The notes beneath the pieces are model-generated. The model made no database searches and was not told the DNA's origin. It worked only from the letters and a program-made list of their open reading frames with translations. Source: Bog-950 sp035299425 (lineage in GTDB: Bacteria; Bacteroidota; Bacteroidia; Chitinophagales; LD1). From it: a stretch of 29,472 bases of DNA. The stretch spans positions 1-29,472 of the forward strand of contig DATGWP010000122.1 of the NCBI GenBank assembly GCA_035299425.1, in the 5' to 3' direction. Shown piece after piece: positions 1-8,492 of the stretch. The position numbers were made by a program, and so were the translations under genes. Numbering within the stretch: the first letter of the stretch is position 1; every line of letters starts with the position of its first letter.

Positions 1-45
1 GCGCTCCCGTCGCTGACAGGTGGGGCCCACCTGTCGGGGTCGTCA
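1..45. other. Possible foreign (plant-like) sequence at contig end
   Basis: This stretch is much richer in G and C than the sequence after it. It holds a perfect odd palindrome at 15-35, with 10-base arms GACAGGTGGG and CCCACCTGTC around one central base. The frame of the downstream gene has a TGA at 14-16, and the residues encoded before about position 44 do not look like a signal peptide or like the rest of the protein. From memory, palindromes of the GACAGGTGGG/CCCACCTGTC type are very common in grass genomes. I infer a chimeric assembly junction near 40-50, but cannot prove it here. Confidence 0.45.
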
Positions 46-1663
46 TGTTTGCACTACCGGTAATATGACAGTGCCTGGTATCAGCGATTACAATTCATTC
101 CCCTGTGTAAAAAATACCGTGCCCTACGATGAGGTAGTGCAGGTGCTTTTTCCCGATTCGGTAAGTCAATTCGGATTTAACGTTACGGTTTTGAATGTAC
201 GCATTGATTCTATTACGAATTTACCATGCGGCCTTTGCTGGCAGTGTGATAACGCATCGCTTACTTATGCCGGTGGCACCAAAGCCTGTATCAAAATATC
301 GGGTACCCCTACTGATGTAGAGGGCGCTTATCAGATAAAAATGTATGGAACGGCTTCTACCAGCTTTGGCCCCCTGGCAGGAAGCCTGGAAACACTGGGG
401 TTTCAGTTTTTTTTGAATGTAGTGGGTGCTACGGATGCCTGCACGCCGGTTAATATCCAGCAGCTTAAGACTAGTTGCCAGGTAGTTGATACATCTACCA
501 CAGCTCACCAGTGCGATCTTGATATTCAGCTAAGTTCTTCTACACCGGTAACCAATTGTAATTTTGATAGTGCTGTAATTACAGTAGCGCACCCAACAGG
601 TGCAGGCTATAAAGTGTATTGGGAGTCTATGGATTTTCTCACTTTTACTATGACTGTTGATTCTGTAAATAGCAGCCTTACCGTAAAACCAGGGTCTACT
701 TTTTATAGTGTTACCGTAAGGGATAGCTCTGGTTGTGTTGACCATGAATCTATACTTACAAGTAATGCAGGGCCGGCTAACACACCACGTATTTGTTATG
801 CTACTTATGACAGTACCGGTAATGATAATTCACTCACGCTTTTGTACCAAAAAGATGATTGGTTTAATAACATGGCCACATATAAAGTATATCACCAAAC
901 GCTGGCCAACACATCCGGCGTTTTGCTGGCCACCATACCAGCTGCCAATGATGGTTATGTAGTAGACCCCTCGCCCCTAACTTTTAGCGAGCTTAACAGC
1001 AATGTGGTAAACACTTATTCTATGCAATCAACAACAATTTGTGGCGATGAATTGGGCTCTTCACTTTTTAGGCCCAATGTGCTTTCTACTACTACTACCG
1101 GTGCCGGATATCCTATGCTGGTATGGACTAAAAGTGAACCTATCGTATATGATGCTACATATATTTTCAGCCGGCACGTAGGTGGCAACTGGCGTATACG
1201 TTTTTCTACTATGAGCATTAACGATACCAGCTGGATTGACTTGACTCCGGATACTGTACAAATGGAATATATGCTTGGTTTTTTACTGAATGTAAACTGC
1301 GACCCATCGCGCTCTGCACCTAATATGGCTTTTTCGAGCAAAGGTAATGTTGCCGTAAATCCATCGCTGGTAGTGCCTGATACTACGGTTAACACGTCTG
1401 TTACAGATTTGCAAACCACAATGGGTATAATCGCTTATCCAAATCCGGCAAGTAATTATTTAATGGTGCAGTGTAACGTAGCCGGTAGCGATGGCGATCT
1501 GGATTTAAAAATTTACGATGTAATGGGCAGGAAGGTAATGGTCCGCAAAGTTACTTCTGTTATTTCAACCTTAGATGTTTCTGAACTTACTACCGGTGTA
1601 TATACAGTAAACGTAAGCAGTGCCGGTAAATCTGCTGCTACGCTACGGTTTGTAAAAAATTAA
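20..1663 (+). CDS. Secreted T9SS type A sorted protein, 5' end missing
   Basis: A cell-surface or secreted protein of unknown function; only its C-terminal part is present. The last ~75 residues form a type A type-IX-secretion sorting domain: YPNPASNYLMV, a K-I-Y-D-V-M-G-R-K strand, the L-T-T-G-V-Y-T-V-N-V turn, and a basic R-F-V-K-N end. The body is Ser/Thr/Asn-rich with paired cysteines (C-G-L-C-W-Q-C near residues 70-76), as in extracellular Ig-like Bacteroidota proteins. No signal peptide is visible. The open frame begins with a GTG just after an in-frame TGA at 14-16, and the first ~10 residues look foreign, so the true start was probably lost at a chimeric contig end. A strong terminator follows 27 bases after the stop. 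The function of the body is not recognised. Confidence 0.75.
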   Translation: MGPTCRGRHVCTTGNMTVPGISDYNSFPCVKNTVPYDEVVQVLFPDSVSQFGFNVTVLNVRIDSITNLPCGLCWQCDNASLTYAGGTKACIKISGTPTDVEGAYQIKMYGTASTSFGPLAGSLETLGFQFFLNVVGATDACTPVNIQQLKTSCQVVDTSTTAHQCDLDIQLSSSTPVTNCNFDSAVITVAHPTGAGYKVYWESMDFLTFTMTVDSVNSSLTVKPGSTFYSVTVRDSSGCVDHESILTSNAGPANTPRICYATYDSTGNDNSLTLLYQKDDWFNNMATYKVYHQTLANTSGVLLATIPAANDGYVVDPSPLTFSELNSNVVNTYSMQSTTICGDELGSSLFRPNVLSTTTTGAGYPMLVWTKSEPIVYDATYIFSRHVGGNWRIRFSTMSINDTSWIDLTPDTVQMEYMLGFLLNVNCDPSRSAPNMAFSSKGNVAVNPSLVVPDTTVNTSVTDLQTTMGIIAYPNPASNYLMVQCNVAGSDGDLDLKIYDVMGRKVMVRKVTSVISTLDVSELTTGVYTVNVSSAGKSAATLRFVKN

Positions 1664-1684
1664 TAAATGGTAGTTACTGCCAAC

Positions 1685-1717
1685 AAAAAAAATCCCGCCT
1701 TGTTGCGGGATTTTTTG
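1685..1717. terminator. Rho-independent terminator, usable from both sides
   Basis: AATCCCGC (1691-1698) pairs with GCGGGATT (1705-1712) across a six-base loop, followed by a T run and preceded by an A run. It ends the T9SS gene on the plus strand. Confidence 0.9.
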
Positions 1718-1743
1718 TTTGGTTAGCACTATAATAAAACTTC

Positions 1744-2346
1744 ATGCTTTTCCTTTTGGCTTTTGCGCTTGGCTTTGTAGGTTATTTGCCCCCCGGCAAT
1801 ATTAACCTTACGGTAGTGCAGTTAAGTGTAAGCAGCCACCGCAGGCACTGGCAGTGGTTTGTACTGTTTGCGGCCATTATGGAGTTTATCTATTGCTTTG
1901 CCTGCCTGTACGGTATGCAGCTGCTATTGAAGCAGGAGCAATTGCTGGTGGTGCTCAACTGGGCCGCTGTAGCTATATTTTTAGTACTTGGCTTATTTAG
2001 TTTATTACATACCGATAATACCCCGGCAGAATCGGCTAAGCCAACGGGAGTGAAGCGGGGTATACTGGTAGCCATCTTTAATCCTCTTCAGGTTCCCTTC
2101 TGGATGGTGTGGGGCGTATATGTAATGCAGGATAACTGGTTAAAGCAAGAGGCTGTTTCAATTGCGCTGTTTAGCATAGCGTGCTCGCTGGGCACCATCG
2201 CGGTGTTATACATGTATGCCGAAGCCGGTAAAAAACTGATAGAGCGTTTAAAGCTGAATAAAAATCTGCTTAATCGCGTAATAGGTGTTTTGCTTATATC
2301 GCTGGCTGTTATTCAAACAGTAAAACTGCTTGCACATGCTGCCTGA
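1744..2346 (+). CDS. LysE/RhtB family amino-acid exporter
   Basis: A predicted inner-membrane exporter of the LysE/RhtB superfamily, whose members move amino acids or other small metabolites out of the cell. The protein has 200 residues, the usual family size, with about six hydrophobic segments. The N-terminal signature P-P-G-N-I-N-L (residues ~16-22) matches the family's conserved PGP/PPGN loop after helix 1. The central N-P-L-Q-V-P-F-W-M-V-W (~111-121) matches the conserved NPK/NP helix motif. The substrate cannot be told from sequence. It starts at the first ATG, only 27 bases after the preceding terminator, so its promoter must lie in or very near that hairpin. It converges with the ABC permease gene downstream. 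Confidence 0.85.
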   Translation: MLFLLAFALGFVGYLPPGNINLTVVQLSVSSHRRHWQWFVLFAAIMEFIYCFACLYGMQLLLKQEQLLVVLNWAAVAIFLVLGLFSLLHTDNTPAESAKPTGVKRGILVAIFNPLQVPFWMVWGVYVMQDNWLKQEAVSIALFSIACSLGTIAVLYMYAEAGKKLIERLKLNKNLLNRVIGVLLISLAVIQTVKLLAHAA

Positions 2347-2380
2347 TTGGAGGTGCCATAATCATTTTAAGGTTGCAAAA

Positions 2381-2408
2381 ATTACCTAAAACAGGTAATG
2401 ACATTACC
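2381..2408. repeat. Triple ATTACC/GGTAAT dyad
   Basis: ATTACCT (2381-2387) and AGGTAAT (2393-2399) form a 7-bp stem with a 5-base loop. GGTAAT (2394-2399) can instead pair with ATTACC (2403-2408), so two hairpins exclude each other. There is no T run, so it is a poor terminator. It lies 34 bases after the LysE-family stop. Confidence 0.5.
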
Positions 2409-2433
2409 GGCTTTTTTCGAAGCCCATTTTGCT

Positions 2434-2551
2434 CGGTGTACACTTTTAACAATCAATGGGTGTACACGGACTTTTTGTAATTTGTTCATTGCCAGCAGAT
2501 TAAAAGAGGGGGTGGTGTACACTTTTCAAAATACAGCTAAAATGTACACCG
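2434..2551. repeat. 118-bp element with inverted GGTGTACA ends
   Basis: CGGTGTACACTTTT (2434-2447) and AAAATGTACACCG (2539-2551) are near-perfect inverted ends. Two further copies of the GTGTACAC core lie inside, at 2460-2467 and 2515-2522; the latter is again followed by TTTT. The element stops 16 bases before the stop codon of the ABC permease gene. Several short repeats within inverted ends resemble the multiple repeats at IS21-family termini or a very small MITE. No transposase is present. A cluster of regulator binding sites is the main alternative. Confidence 0.5.
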
Positions 2552-2567
2552 ATATAGCTCAGTTATT

Positions 2568-3803
2568 TTACTCTGTGCGCAAGGCCTCTACCGGGTCCAT
2601 TTCCGAGGCTTTAATAGCCGGATATATACCCGCTGCCAGGCCTACTATAAATGTAAACACCCAGCCGCCAATAACCCACAAGTACGGAAAAATAAAGCCG
2701 GTTTTAAGAAATACACCCACCAGGTTGCCTATACCAATACCGAGTATGATGCCCAATATGCCGCCTATCTGGCAGATAACAATAGCCTCTGTCAAAAACT
2801 GTATGCGTATAGTCTGCTTATTAGCTCCCAGTGCTTTGCTTATACCAATCTCGCGGGTGCGCTCGTTTACACTCACCAGCATGATATTCATTAAGCCAAT
2901 ACCTGCACCTATCAGGGTAAGTATGCCTATCACAATCGTAGCAATTTTAATATACGACATCTGGTCAAGTATCTGGTCGGCCAGGCGTTCGCTTTTGGCT
3001 ATGTCAAAGTCATTCATATCGTTTACGCGCAGGTTGCGCACACCGCGCAGCACGCCGGTTGCTTCGTCTATTGCCATATCCAGTTCTTCGGCGCTACCCA
3101 CCATCACATTCAGCAGGTACGATGTTGAGTTGTCCGGGAAACTCCACCGTGCATTTTGAACCGGTATCATAACCTGGTTGTCGGTAGCTATCTGGCTGGC
3201 GCCCTTGCTGGCTAGTATACCGGTTACTTTAAACTTCTTGCTGCCTATGCTTACCAGGCGCCCTACTACCGTATCATACGGGTTAAATATCTTAGCCACT
3301 ACATCGCGCCCCAGCAATATCACATCGCTGCCGCTTTCAATTTCAGTTTTACTAAAGTTACGACCCTCGGCTATATTCTGCCCGCTTACCTTCAGGTAGT
3401 TATCATCTATGCCCACCACCTTCACATTCGGGTTGGTCTTCTTCGATTCGTTTTTAATTATGGCAATATCATTGGCCATGTTAGATATGGCTACCGTGGC
3501 CGGGTATTTATAGTTCTTCTTAAATGCATTGACCTGCTGTATGGTAATAGGTGGGTTCTCTGATTTACGGCGCCTTCTGCTACCGCCCGTATTTTTTACC
3601 GCTCCTTCATTGGTTACCGAAAAGGTAGTAGCACCCATCTCGCTAAAGCTGCTTAGCATTTTGGTTTTAATACCCTCAGTAGCGGTTAGTATACCTATTA
3701 GCGCTGTGATACCAAACATGATAATAGACAGCGTAAGTATTGTACGCAGAATGTTGGATTGTATGGCCCGTAACGCCAGCTTTATGTTCTCTGTTAAATT
3801 CAC
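2568..3803 (-). CDS. MacB-type ABC transporter permease (FtsX fold)
   Basis: The permease subunit of a MacB/LolE-type ABC system, which moves lipoproteins, peptides or other hydrophobic substrates by mechanotransmission rather than through a channel. The 411-residue protein has the full layout: first transmembrane helix (~18-42), a large periplasmic MacB-PCD-like domain (~43-285), then three helices (~286-312, ~336-362, ~375-398). The loop N-E-R-T-R-E-I-G-I-S-K-A-L-G-A (~314-328), the coupling helix, and the end P-A-I-K-A-S-E-M-D-P-V-E-A-L-R are classic. It starts at GTG; an in-frame TAA lies six codons upstream and the N-terminus aligns with family members, so this start is sound. No ATPase or membrane-fusion gene is adjacent, so its partners must be elsewhere. 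Confidence 0.92.
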   Translation of the reverse strand: MNLTENIKLALRAIQSNILRTILTLSIIMFGITALIGILTATEGIKTKMLSSFSEMGATTFSVTNEGAVKNTGGSRRRRKSENPPITIQQVNAFKKNYKYPATVAISNMANDIAIIKNESKKTNPNVKVVGIDDNYLKVSGQNIAEGRNFSKTEIESGSDVILLGRDVVAKIFNPYDTVVGRLVSIGSKKFKVTGILASKGASQIATDNQVMIPVQNARWSFPDNSTSYLLNVMVGSAEELDMAIDEATGVLRGVRNLRVNDMNDFDIAKSERLADQILDQMSYIKIATIVIGILTLIGAGIGLMNIMLVSVNERTREIGISKALGANKQTIRIQFLTEAIVICQIGGILGIILGIGIGNLVGVFLKTGFIFPYLWVIGGWVFTFIVGLAAGIYPAIKASEMDPVEALRTE

Positions 3804-3810
3804 TGCGGTG

Positions 3811-3839
3811 CAAACTTATTCTTTTGATTTGGTATCAAA
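3811..3839 (-). promoter_or_regulatory. Bacteroidota-type promoter for the ABC permease
   Basis: Read on the minus strand, TAAGTTTG (3818-3811) matches the -7 consensus TAnnTTTG exactly. TTTG (3839-3836) lies 17 bases upstream as the -33 element. Transcription would begin within a few bases of the GTG at 3803, giving a leaderless or nearly leaderless mRNA. Confidence 0.5.
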
Positions 3840-3860
3840 AACTGAAATACATTCGCACCA

Positions 3861-6044
3861 ATGACGAATCCCGAATTTGAGCTGGCAGAACAGTTTGCGC
3901 TTTATACGCACCGCCACTTTTTTCTTACTGGTAAAGCGGGCACGGGTAAAACAACCCTACTCAGACAGATAGCGCAGCGCACCTCTAAAAACTTTGTGGT
4001 AGTAGCGCCTACCGGTGTAGCGGCTATTAATGCAGGCGGGGTTACCATACACTCTATGTTTGGCTTGCCGCTTATGGCTTTTGTGCCCAGTAATGATTTT
4101 GTAGAGCTTAACCTGGCCACCAACCGCCGCCGTCTGGTAGATGAACACATGAAATACCGCAAGGATAAGCTGAAGGTATTACAGGAGCTGGATATGCTTA
4201 TAATAGACGAGGTGAGTATGGTGCGGGCCGATATTATAGATGCTATAGATTTTGTGCTGCGCACCGTGCGCCGCAACTCGCAGCCATTTGGCGATGTGCA
4301 GGTAATGCTGATAGGCGATATGCACCAGTTGCCACCTGTGATAAAAGATGATGAGTGGAAGATATTAAGTAAGTATTACCAGGGGCCTTACTTTTTCAAC
4401 TCACTGGTGTGGCAGCAAATAGAGGCCGCCGAAATTGAGCTAAAGACTATCTACCGCCAGAGCGACCGTAACTTTGTGTCGTTGCTTAATAACGTGCGCC
4501 ACCAGCAGATGGATGAGTATGATTTTGAAAAGCTGCAGGAAAGGTATAAACCCGATTTTAAACCCACCGAAGAAGGGTATGTACTTTTAGCAACGCACAA
4601 CAATAAGGCTAATAGTGTAAACGAAAATGAGTTGCGCAAACTGATAGGCCGCACGTATATGTTCGAGGCTGAAGTAGAGGGCGATTTTCCGGAGAACATG
4701 TTTCCCTGTGATAGAGTGCTGCAACTGAAAGAAGGTGCGCAGGTAATGTTTATTCGCAACGACAGCGAAGAGGGTAAGTATTACAATGGTAAGCTGGCCG
4801 TTGTAAAAACCATAGATGGTGACGACATTACCGTGACCTTTAATGATAATAAGCAGGACTATGTATTGCACCGCGAAACATGGGAGAACATTAACTACAC
4901 CGTAGAGGCCGGCACCGAGAAAATAAACAAGGATGTAAACGGCACATTCAGCCAGTACCCGCTGCGGTTGGCATGGGCTATTACCATTCACAAAAGCCAG
5001 GGTCTTACGTTTGATAATGTAATTATAGATGCCGGTGCATCGTTTGCTGCGGGCCAGGTATATGTGGCCTTATCGCGCTGCCGCACGCTGGATGGTATTG
5101 TGCTGCACAGCATGATTACGCCCAAGTCGCTGCATGGCGATATGCGCATAGTAGAGTTTAGCGACTCGCACCACAGCAGTGGCGAACTACACCAGATGCT
5201 GGGCGAAGCAAAAACACAATACGCTAACTATCTGCTTAAGCGCCTGTTTACGTTTAATAAGCTGGCCGATGGTATGGATGAGTGGAAAGCCATGCTGCTG
5301 GACAAAGAAATACCGGGCAAAGATGCTGCTGTAAAACTATACGAGCATATTTTTCAAAGCCTGGATACTATCAATGGTACGTCGCGCAAGTTTGGCAACC
5401 AGCTTAACCAGTTGATTGCGGCGTTTGAGCATAGCGAAGATGTAGGCCCTGTGAAGGAACGCTGCCAGAAAGCTATAGAGTATTTTACCGAAAATATTTT
5501 TGAGACGCTTATCAAACCAATGCACGCACACATACAGGAACTGGCTTATAAAAGCAAGGTGAAAAAATATGTGCACCATGTGCAGCAAATGCAAAATGTA
5601 TGGTGGAACAAAATTAACCAGCTATACTTTGCGCAGTTTTTAGATGAGAAACTTTACGTAGGTGAGATAAAATACACCCGCGATAAACTCACACAGGTTA
5701 CCAGTTCGGTGACATCGGGCAAAAAGGAGAAGGGCGGCACCTACCAGGATACGCTCGACCTGCACCGCAAAGGCATTTCGCTTAAAGAGATTGCCGAGGT
5801 GCGCGGCCTGGCCTTATCTACTATTAAGGGGCACATGGCGCGCTGGGTGCTTAGCGGCGATGTAGAAATTAAAGATGTGCTGCCGGCAGATATCATACAA
5901 CCTATCGAGGATTTCCTGCACCGGAACGAAGAAAAAACCGTGAGTGCTGTGCTGGCCAATTTTGGTGAAAGATACGATGGCGGCGATGTGCGCATGGTGG
6001 TAAACCATGTGCTGCGTAAGAGCGGGGTTACCACTACAAACTGA
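3861..6044 (+). CDS. PIF1-like SF1B DNA helicase with C-terminal HTH domain
   Basis: A predicted ATP-dependent 5'-3' DNA helicase of the PIF1/RecD-like superfamily 1B, probably acting in replication or repair. Visible motifs: Walker A G-K-A-G-T-G-K-T-T (residues 24-32), motif Ia A-P-T-G-V-A-A (~49-55), Walker B L-I-I-D-E-V-S-M (113-120), motif III G-D-M-H-Q-L-P-P (152-159), an I-H-K-S-Q-G-L-T-F motif V region (~377-385) and Y-V-A-L-S-R-C (401-407). The middle of the C-terminal half is helical and unassigned. Residues ~625-660 form a helix-turn-helix of the kind appended to RecQ-like helicases (HTH_40), with I-S-L-K-E-I-A-E-V-R-G-L-A-L-S-T-I-K. It is divergent from the ABC permease, with 57 bases between the starts. 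The helicase call is firm; its in vivo role is not known. Confidence 0.93.
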   Translation: MTNPEFELAEQFALYTHRHFFLTGKAGTGKTTLLRQIAQRTSKNFVVVAPTGVAAINAGGVTIHSMFGLPLMAFVPSNDFVELNLATNRRRLVDEHMKYRKDKLKVLQELDMLIIDEVSMVRADIIDAIDFVLRTVRRNSQPFGDVQVMLIGDMHQLPPVIKDDEWKILSKYYQGPYFFNSLVWQQIEAAEIELKTIYRQSDRNFVSLLNNVRHQQMDEYDFEKLQERYKPDFKPTEEGYVLLATHNNKANSVNENELRKLIGRTYMFEAEVEGDFPENMFPCDRVLQLKEGAQVMFIRNDSEEGKYYNGKLAVVKTIDGDDITVTFNDNKQDYVLHRETWENINYTVEAGTEKINKDVNGTFSQYPLRLAWAITIHKSQGLTFDNVIIDAGASFAAGQVYVALSRCRTLDGIVLHSMITPKSLHGDMRIVEFSDSHHSSGELHQMLGEAKTQYANYLLKRLFTFNKLADGMDEWKAMLLDKEIPGKDAAVKLYEHIFQSLDTINGTSRKFGNQLNQLIAAFEHSEDVGPVKERCQKAIEYFTENIFETLIKPMHAHIQELAYKSKVKKYVHHVQQMQNVWWNKINQLYFAQFLDEKLYVGEIKYTRDKLTQVTSSVTSGKKEKGGTYQDTLDLHRKGISLKEIAEVRGLALSTIKGHMARWVLSGDVEIKDVLPADIIQPIEDFLHRNEEKTVSAVLANFGERYDGGDVRMVVNHVLRKSGVTTTN

Positions 6045-6097
6045 TAATGAAAATACCGGAAGTGCTACAGCAGTGCATATCTACAAGCCCGTGGTTA

Positions 6098-6146
6098 TTA
6101 GATTCAATCTAAAATAGACTGAATCTAAATTCAGCGAAAATTCGCT
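6098..6146. promoter_or_regulatory. Two operator-like dyads upstream of aconitase
   Basis: TTAGATTCA (6098-6106) and TGAATCTAA (6120-6128) are perfect 9-bp inverted arms 13 bases apart. Just downstream, AGCGAA (6133-6138) and TTCGCT (6141-6146) form a second dyad. Both sit immediately upstream of the predicted -33 region, where a regulator could bind. Confidence 0.45.
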
Positions 6147-6152
6147 AATCGC

Positions 6153-6182
6153 TTTAGGGTATCCTAAATACTCTTACATTTG
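6153..6182 (+). promoter_or_regulatory. Bacteroidota-type promoter for aconitase
   Basis: TACATTTG (6175-6182) matches the -7 consensus TAnnTTTG. A TTTA at 6153-6156, 18 bases upstream, is a weak match to the -33 TTTG. The predicted start near 6188 gives a leader of about 37 bases before the ATG at 6225. Confidence 0.6.
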
Positions 6183-6224
6183 CGCCGCAAATTGGAATCG
6201 TAAATCAAACCAAAAATTTAGAAC

Positions 6225-8492
6225 ATGGCTTTTGATATTGAAATGATTAAGAAGGTATACGCCGAGTTGCCTTCTAAAATAGAGGCAGCACGCAAAGTGT
6301 TAAACCGCCCTCTTACCCTTACCGAAAAAATACTTTACTCGCACCTGCACAGCAGCCAGAAACTGGAAGATTTTCAGCGTGGCAATAGCTATGTAGATTT
6401 TGCACCAGACCGCGTGGCTATGCAGGATGCAACGGCCCAAATGGCTTTGTTGCAGTTTATGCAGGCTGGCCGTCCGCAAGTGGCTGTGCCTTCAACCGTA
6501 CACTGCGATCACTTAATTACTGCCAAAGATGGCAGCAAAACTGACTTGGCAGCTGCTACTTCGGGCAATAAGGAGGTTTACGATTTCCTTGCTTCGGTAT
6601 CTAACAAATACGGTATTGGTTTCTGGAAACCGGGTGCTGGTATCATTCACCAGATAGTGTTGGAGAACTACGCTTTTCCGGGCGGTATGATGATAGGTAC
6701 CGATAGCCACACGGTGAATGCCGGTGGTTTGGGTATGGTAGCAATAGGTGTAGGTGGTGCCGATGCATGCGATGTAATGGCCGGCCTGGCATGGGAACTA
6801 AAACAACCTAAACTAATCGGAGTGAAGCTGACCGGTAAACTAAACGGCTGGACAGCACCTAAAGATGTAATATTGAAAGTGGCTGGTATATTAACTGTAA
6901 AAGGTGGTACCGGTGCTATAGTTGAATACTTTGGCGAAGGCGCTGTAGCTATGAGCTGCACCGGTAAAGGTACCATCTGCAACATGGGTGCAGAAATTGG
7001 TGCTACTACTTCTACCTTCGGTTACGATGAAAGCATGAGCCGCTACCTTAAGGCAACCGACCGTGCCGATGTAGCAGCTGCTGCCGATGCCGTGAAGGAA
7101 CACCTTACCGGTGACCCAGAAGTTTACGCCAACCCTGAAAAATATTTCGACCAGGTAATTGAAATTAACCTGACTGAATTGGAGCCGCACATCAACGGGC
7201 CTTTCACACCGGATTTGGCTACGCCAATTTCTAAAATGAAAGAAGCTGCTGCTGCTAACAACTGGCCTACCAAGGTTAGTGTTGGTCTGATTGGTTCTTG
7301 CACTAACTCATCATACGAAGATATCAGCCGCGCCGTATCTCTTGCTAAACAAGTAGCTGAGAAGAATCTGAAATCGAAAGCAGAATTCAGCATTACACCG
7401 GGTAGCGAACAAATCCGCTTTACCATCGAGCGCGATGGCTTTATCGATACCTTCAATAAAATAGGTGCTACGGTTTATGCTAACGCTTGTGGCCCTTGTA
7501 TAGGTATGTGGGCCCGCCACGGTGCCGATAAGCAAGAGCGCAACACCATCGTTCACTCTTTCAACCGTAACTTTGCCAAGCGCCAGGATGGTAACCCAAA
7601 TACATTAGCATTTGTTGCTTCACCCGAATTAACTACTGCTTTGGCTATAGCCGGTGACTTAACTTTCAACCCTCTTACCGATACTTTAACTAACGAAGCA
7701 GGCCAACAGGTAAAGCTGGATGCACCAACTGGTGACGAGCTACCAACAAGAGGTTTTGCAGTAGAAGATGCTGGCTTTGTAGCCCCGTTTGAAGATGGTA
7801 GCAAAGTAGAAGTGAAAGTATCCCCAACATCTGACCGCTTACAACTGTTAGCGCCATTCGCTCCGTGGGAAGGAACAGACCTGAAAGGTCTGAAACTGCT
7901 TATTAAAGCTAAGGGCAAGTGTACTACCGACCACATATCTATGGCGGGCCCATGGTTAAAATACCGTGGCCACCTGGATAACATCAGCAACAACATGTTG
8001 ATTGGTGCGCTTAACTTCTACAACGAAAAAACAAACTCGGTTAAAAATCAATTGACCGGTGAGTATGGCGAAGTACCAGCCGTACAGCGTGCATACAAAG
8101 CAGCCGGTGTAGGTTCGATAGTAGTAGGTGATGAGAACTATGGCGAAGGCAGCAGCCGCGAGCATGCAGCTATGGAGCCTCGTTTCTTAGGTGTGCGTGC
8201 AGTATTAGTAAAATCGTTTGCACGTATTCACGAAACCAACCTGAAGAAACAAGGTATGCTTGGCCTTACCTTTGTAAACAAGGATGACTACAACAAAATT
8301 CAGGAAGATGATGTAATTGATATTTTAGGCCTTACCACGTTTACACCTGGCAAGAACTTAACTATACAGTTAACGCACAAAGATGGCACTACCGAATCGT
8401 TTGAAGTAGCACATACTTACAACGAGCAACAGGTAGAGTGGTTTAAAGCCGGTGCTGCTTTGAATATTATCAAGGCGAGTATAGGCAAGTAA
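6225..8492 (+). CDS. acn: Aconitate hydratase, mitochondrial type
   Basis: Converts citrate to isocitrate through cis-aconitate in the citric acid cycle, using a [4Fe-4S] cluster in the cytoplasm. The 755-residue length matches mitochondrial-type aconitases rather than the ~890-residue AcnA/IRP type or AcnB. Cluster ligands are Cys359 (G-S-C-T-N-S-S-Y-E-D), Cys422 and Cys425 (N-A-C-G-P-C-I-G). The substrate loop G-T-D-S-H-T-V-N-A-G-G-L-G (~150-162) and the C-terminal swivel-domain motif G-E-G-S-S-R-E-H-A-A (~637-646), with its catalytic Ser, are intact. A mitochondrial-like aconitase is established for Bacteroides fragilis, so this fits the phylum. It is a single-gene unit, with its own promoter, operator-like dyads and strong terminator. 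Confidence 0.97.
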   Translation: MAFDIEMIKKVYAELPSKIEAARKVLNRPLTLTEKILYSHLHSSQKLEDFQRGNSYVDFAPDRVAMQDATAQMALLQFMQAGRPQVAVPSTVHCDHLITAKDGSKTDLAAATSGNKEVYDFLASVSNKYGIGFWKPGAGIIHQIVLENYAFPGGMMIGTDSHTVNAGGLGMVAIGVGGADACDVMAGLAWELKQPKLIGVKLTGKLNGWTAPKDVILKVAGILTVKGGTGAIVEYFGEGAVAMSCTGKGTICNMGAEIGATTSTFGYDESMSRYLKATDRADVAAAADAVKEHLTGDPEVYANPEKYFDQVIEINLTELEPHINGPFTPDLATPISKMKEAAAANNWPTKVSVGLIGSCTNSSYEDISRAVSLAKQVAEKNLKSKAEFSITPGSEQIRFTIERDGFIDTFNKIGATVYANACGPCIGMWARHGADKQERNTIVHSFNRNFAKRQDGNPNTLAFVASPELTTALAIAGDLTFNPLTDTLTNEAGQQVKLDAPTGDELPTRGFAVEDAGFVAPFEDGSKVEVKVSPTSDRLQLLAPFAPWEGTDLKGLKLLIKAKGKCTTDHISMAGPWLKYRGHLDNISNNMLIGALNFYNEKTNSVKNQLTGEYGEVPAVQRAYKAAGVGSIVVGDENYGEGSSREHAAMEPRFLGVRAVLVKSFARIHETNLKKQGMLGLTFVNKDDYNKIQEDDVIDILGLTTFTPGKNLTIQLTHKDGTTESFEVAHTYNEQQVEWFKAGAALNIIKASIGK

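Noticed and set aside
2398..3159. Long plus-strand open frame opposite the ABC permease
   Set aside because: It runs antisense through a clear MacB-type permease and gives a low-complexity product without any family motif; it also starts inside the dyad region.
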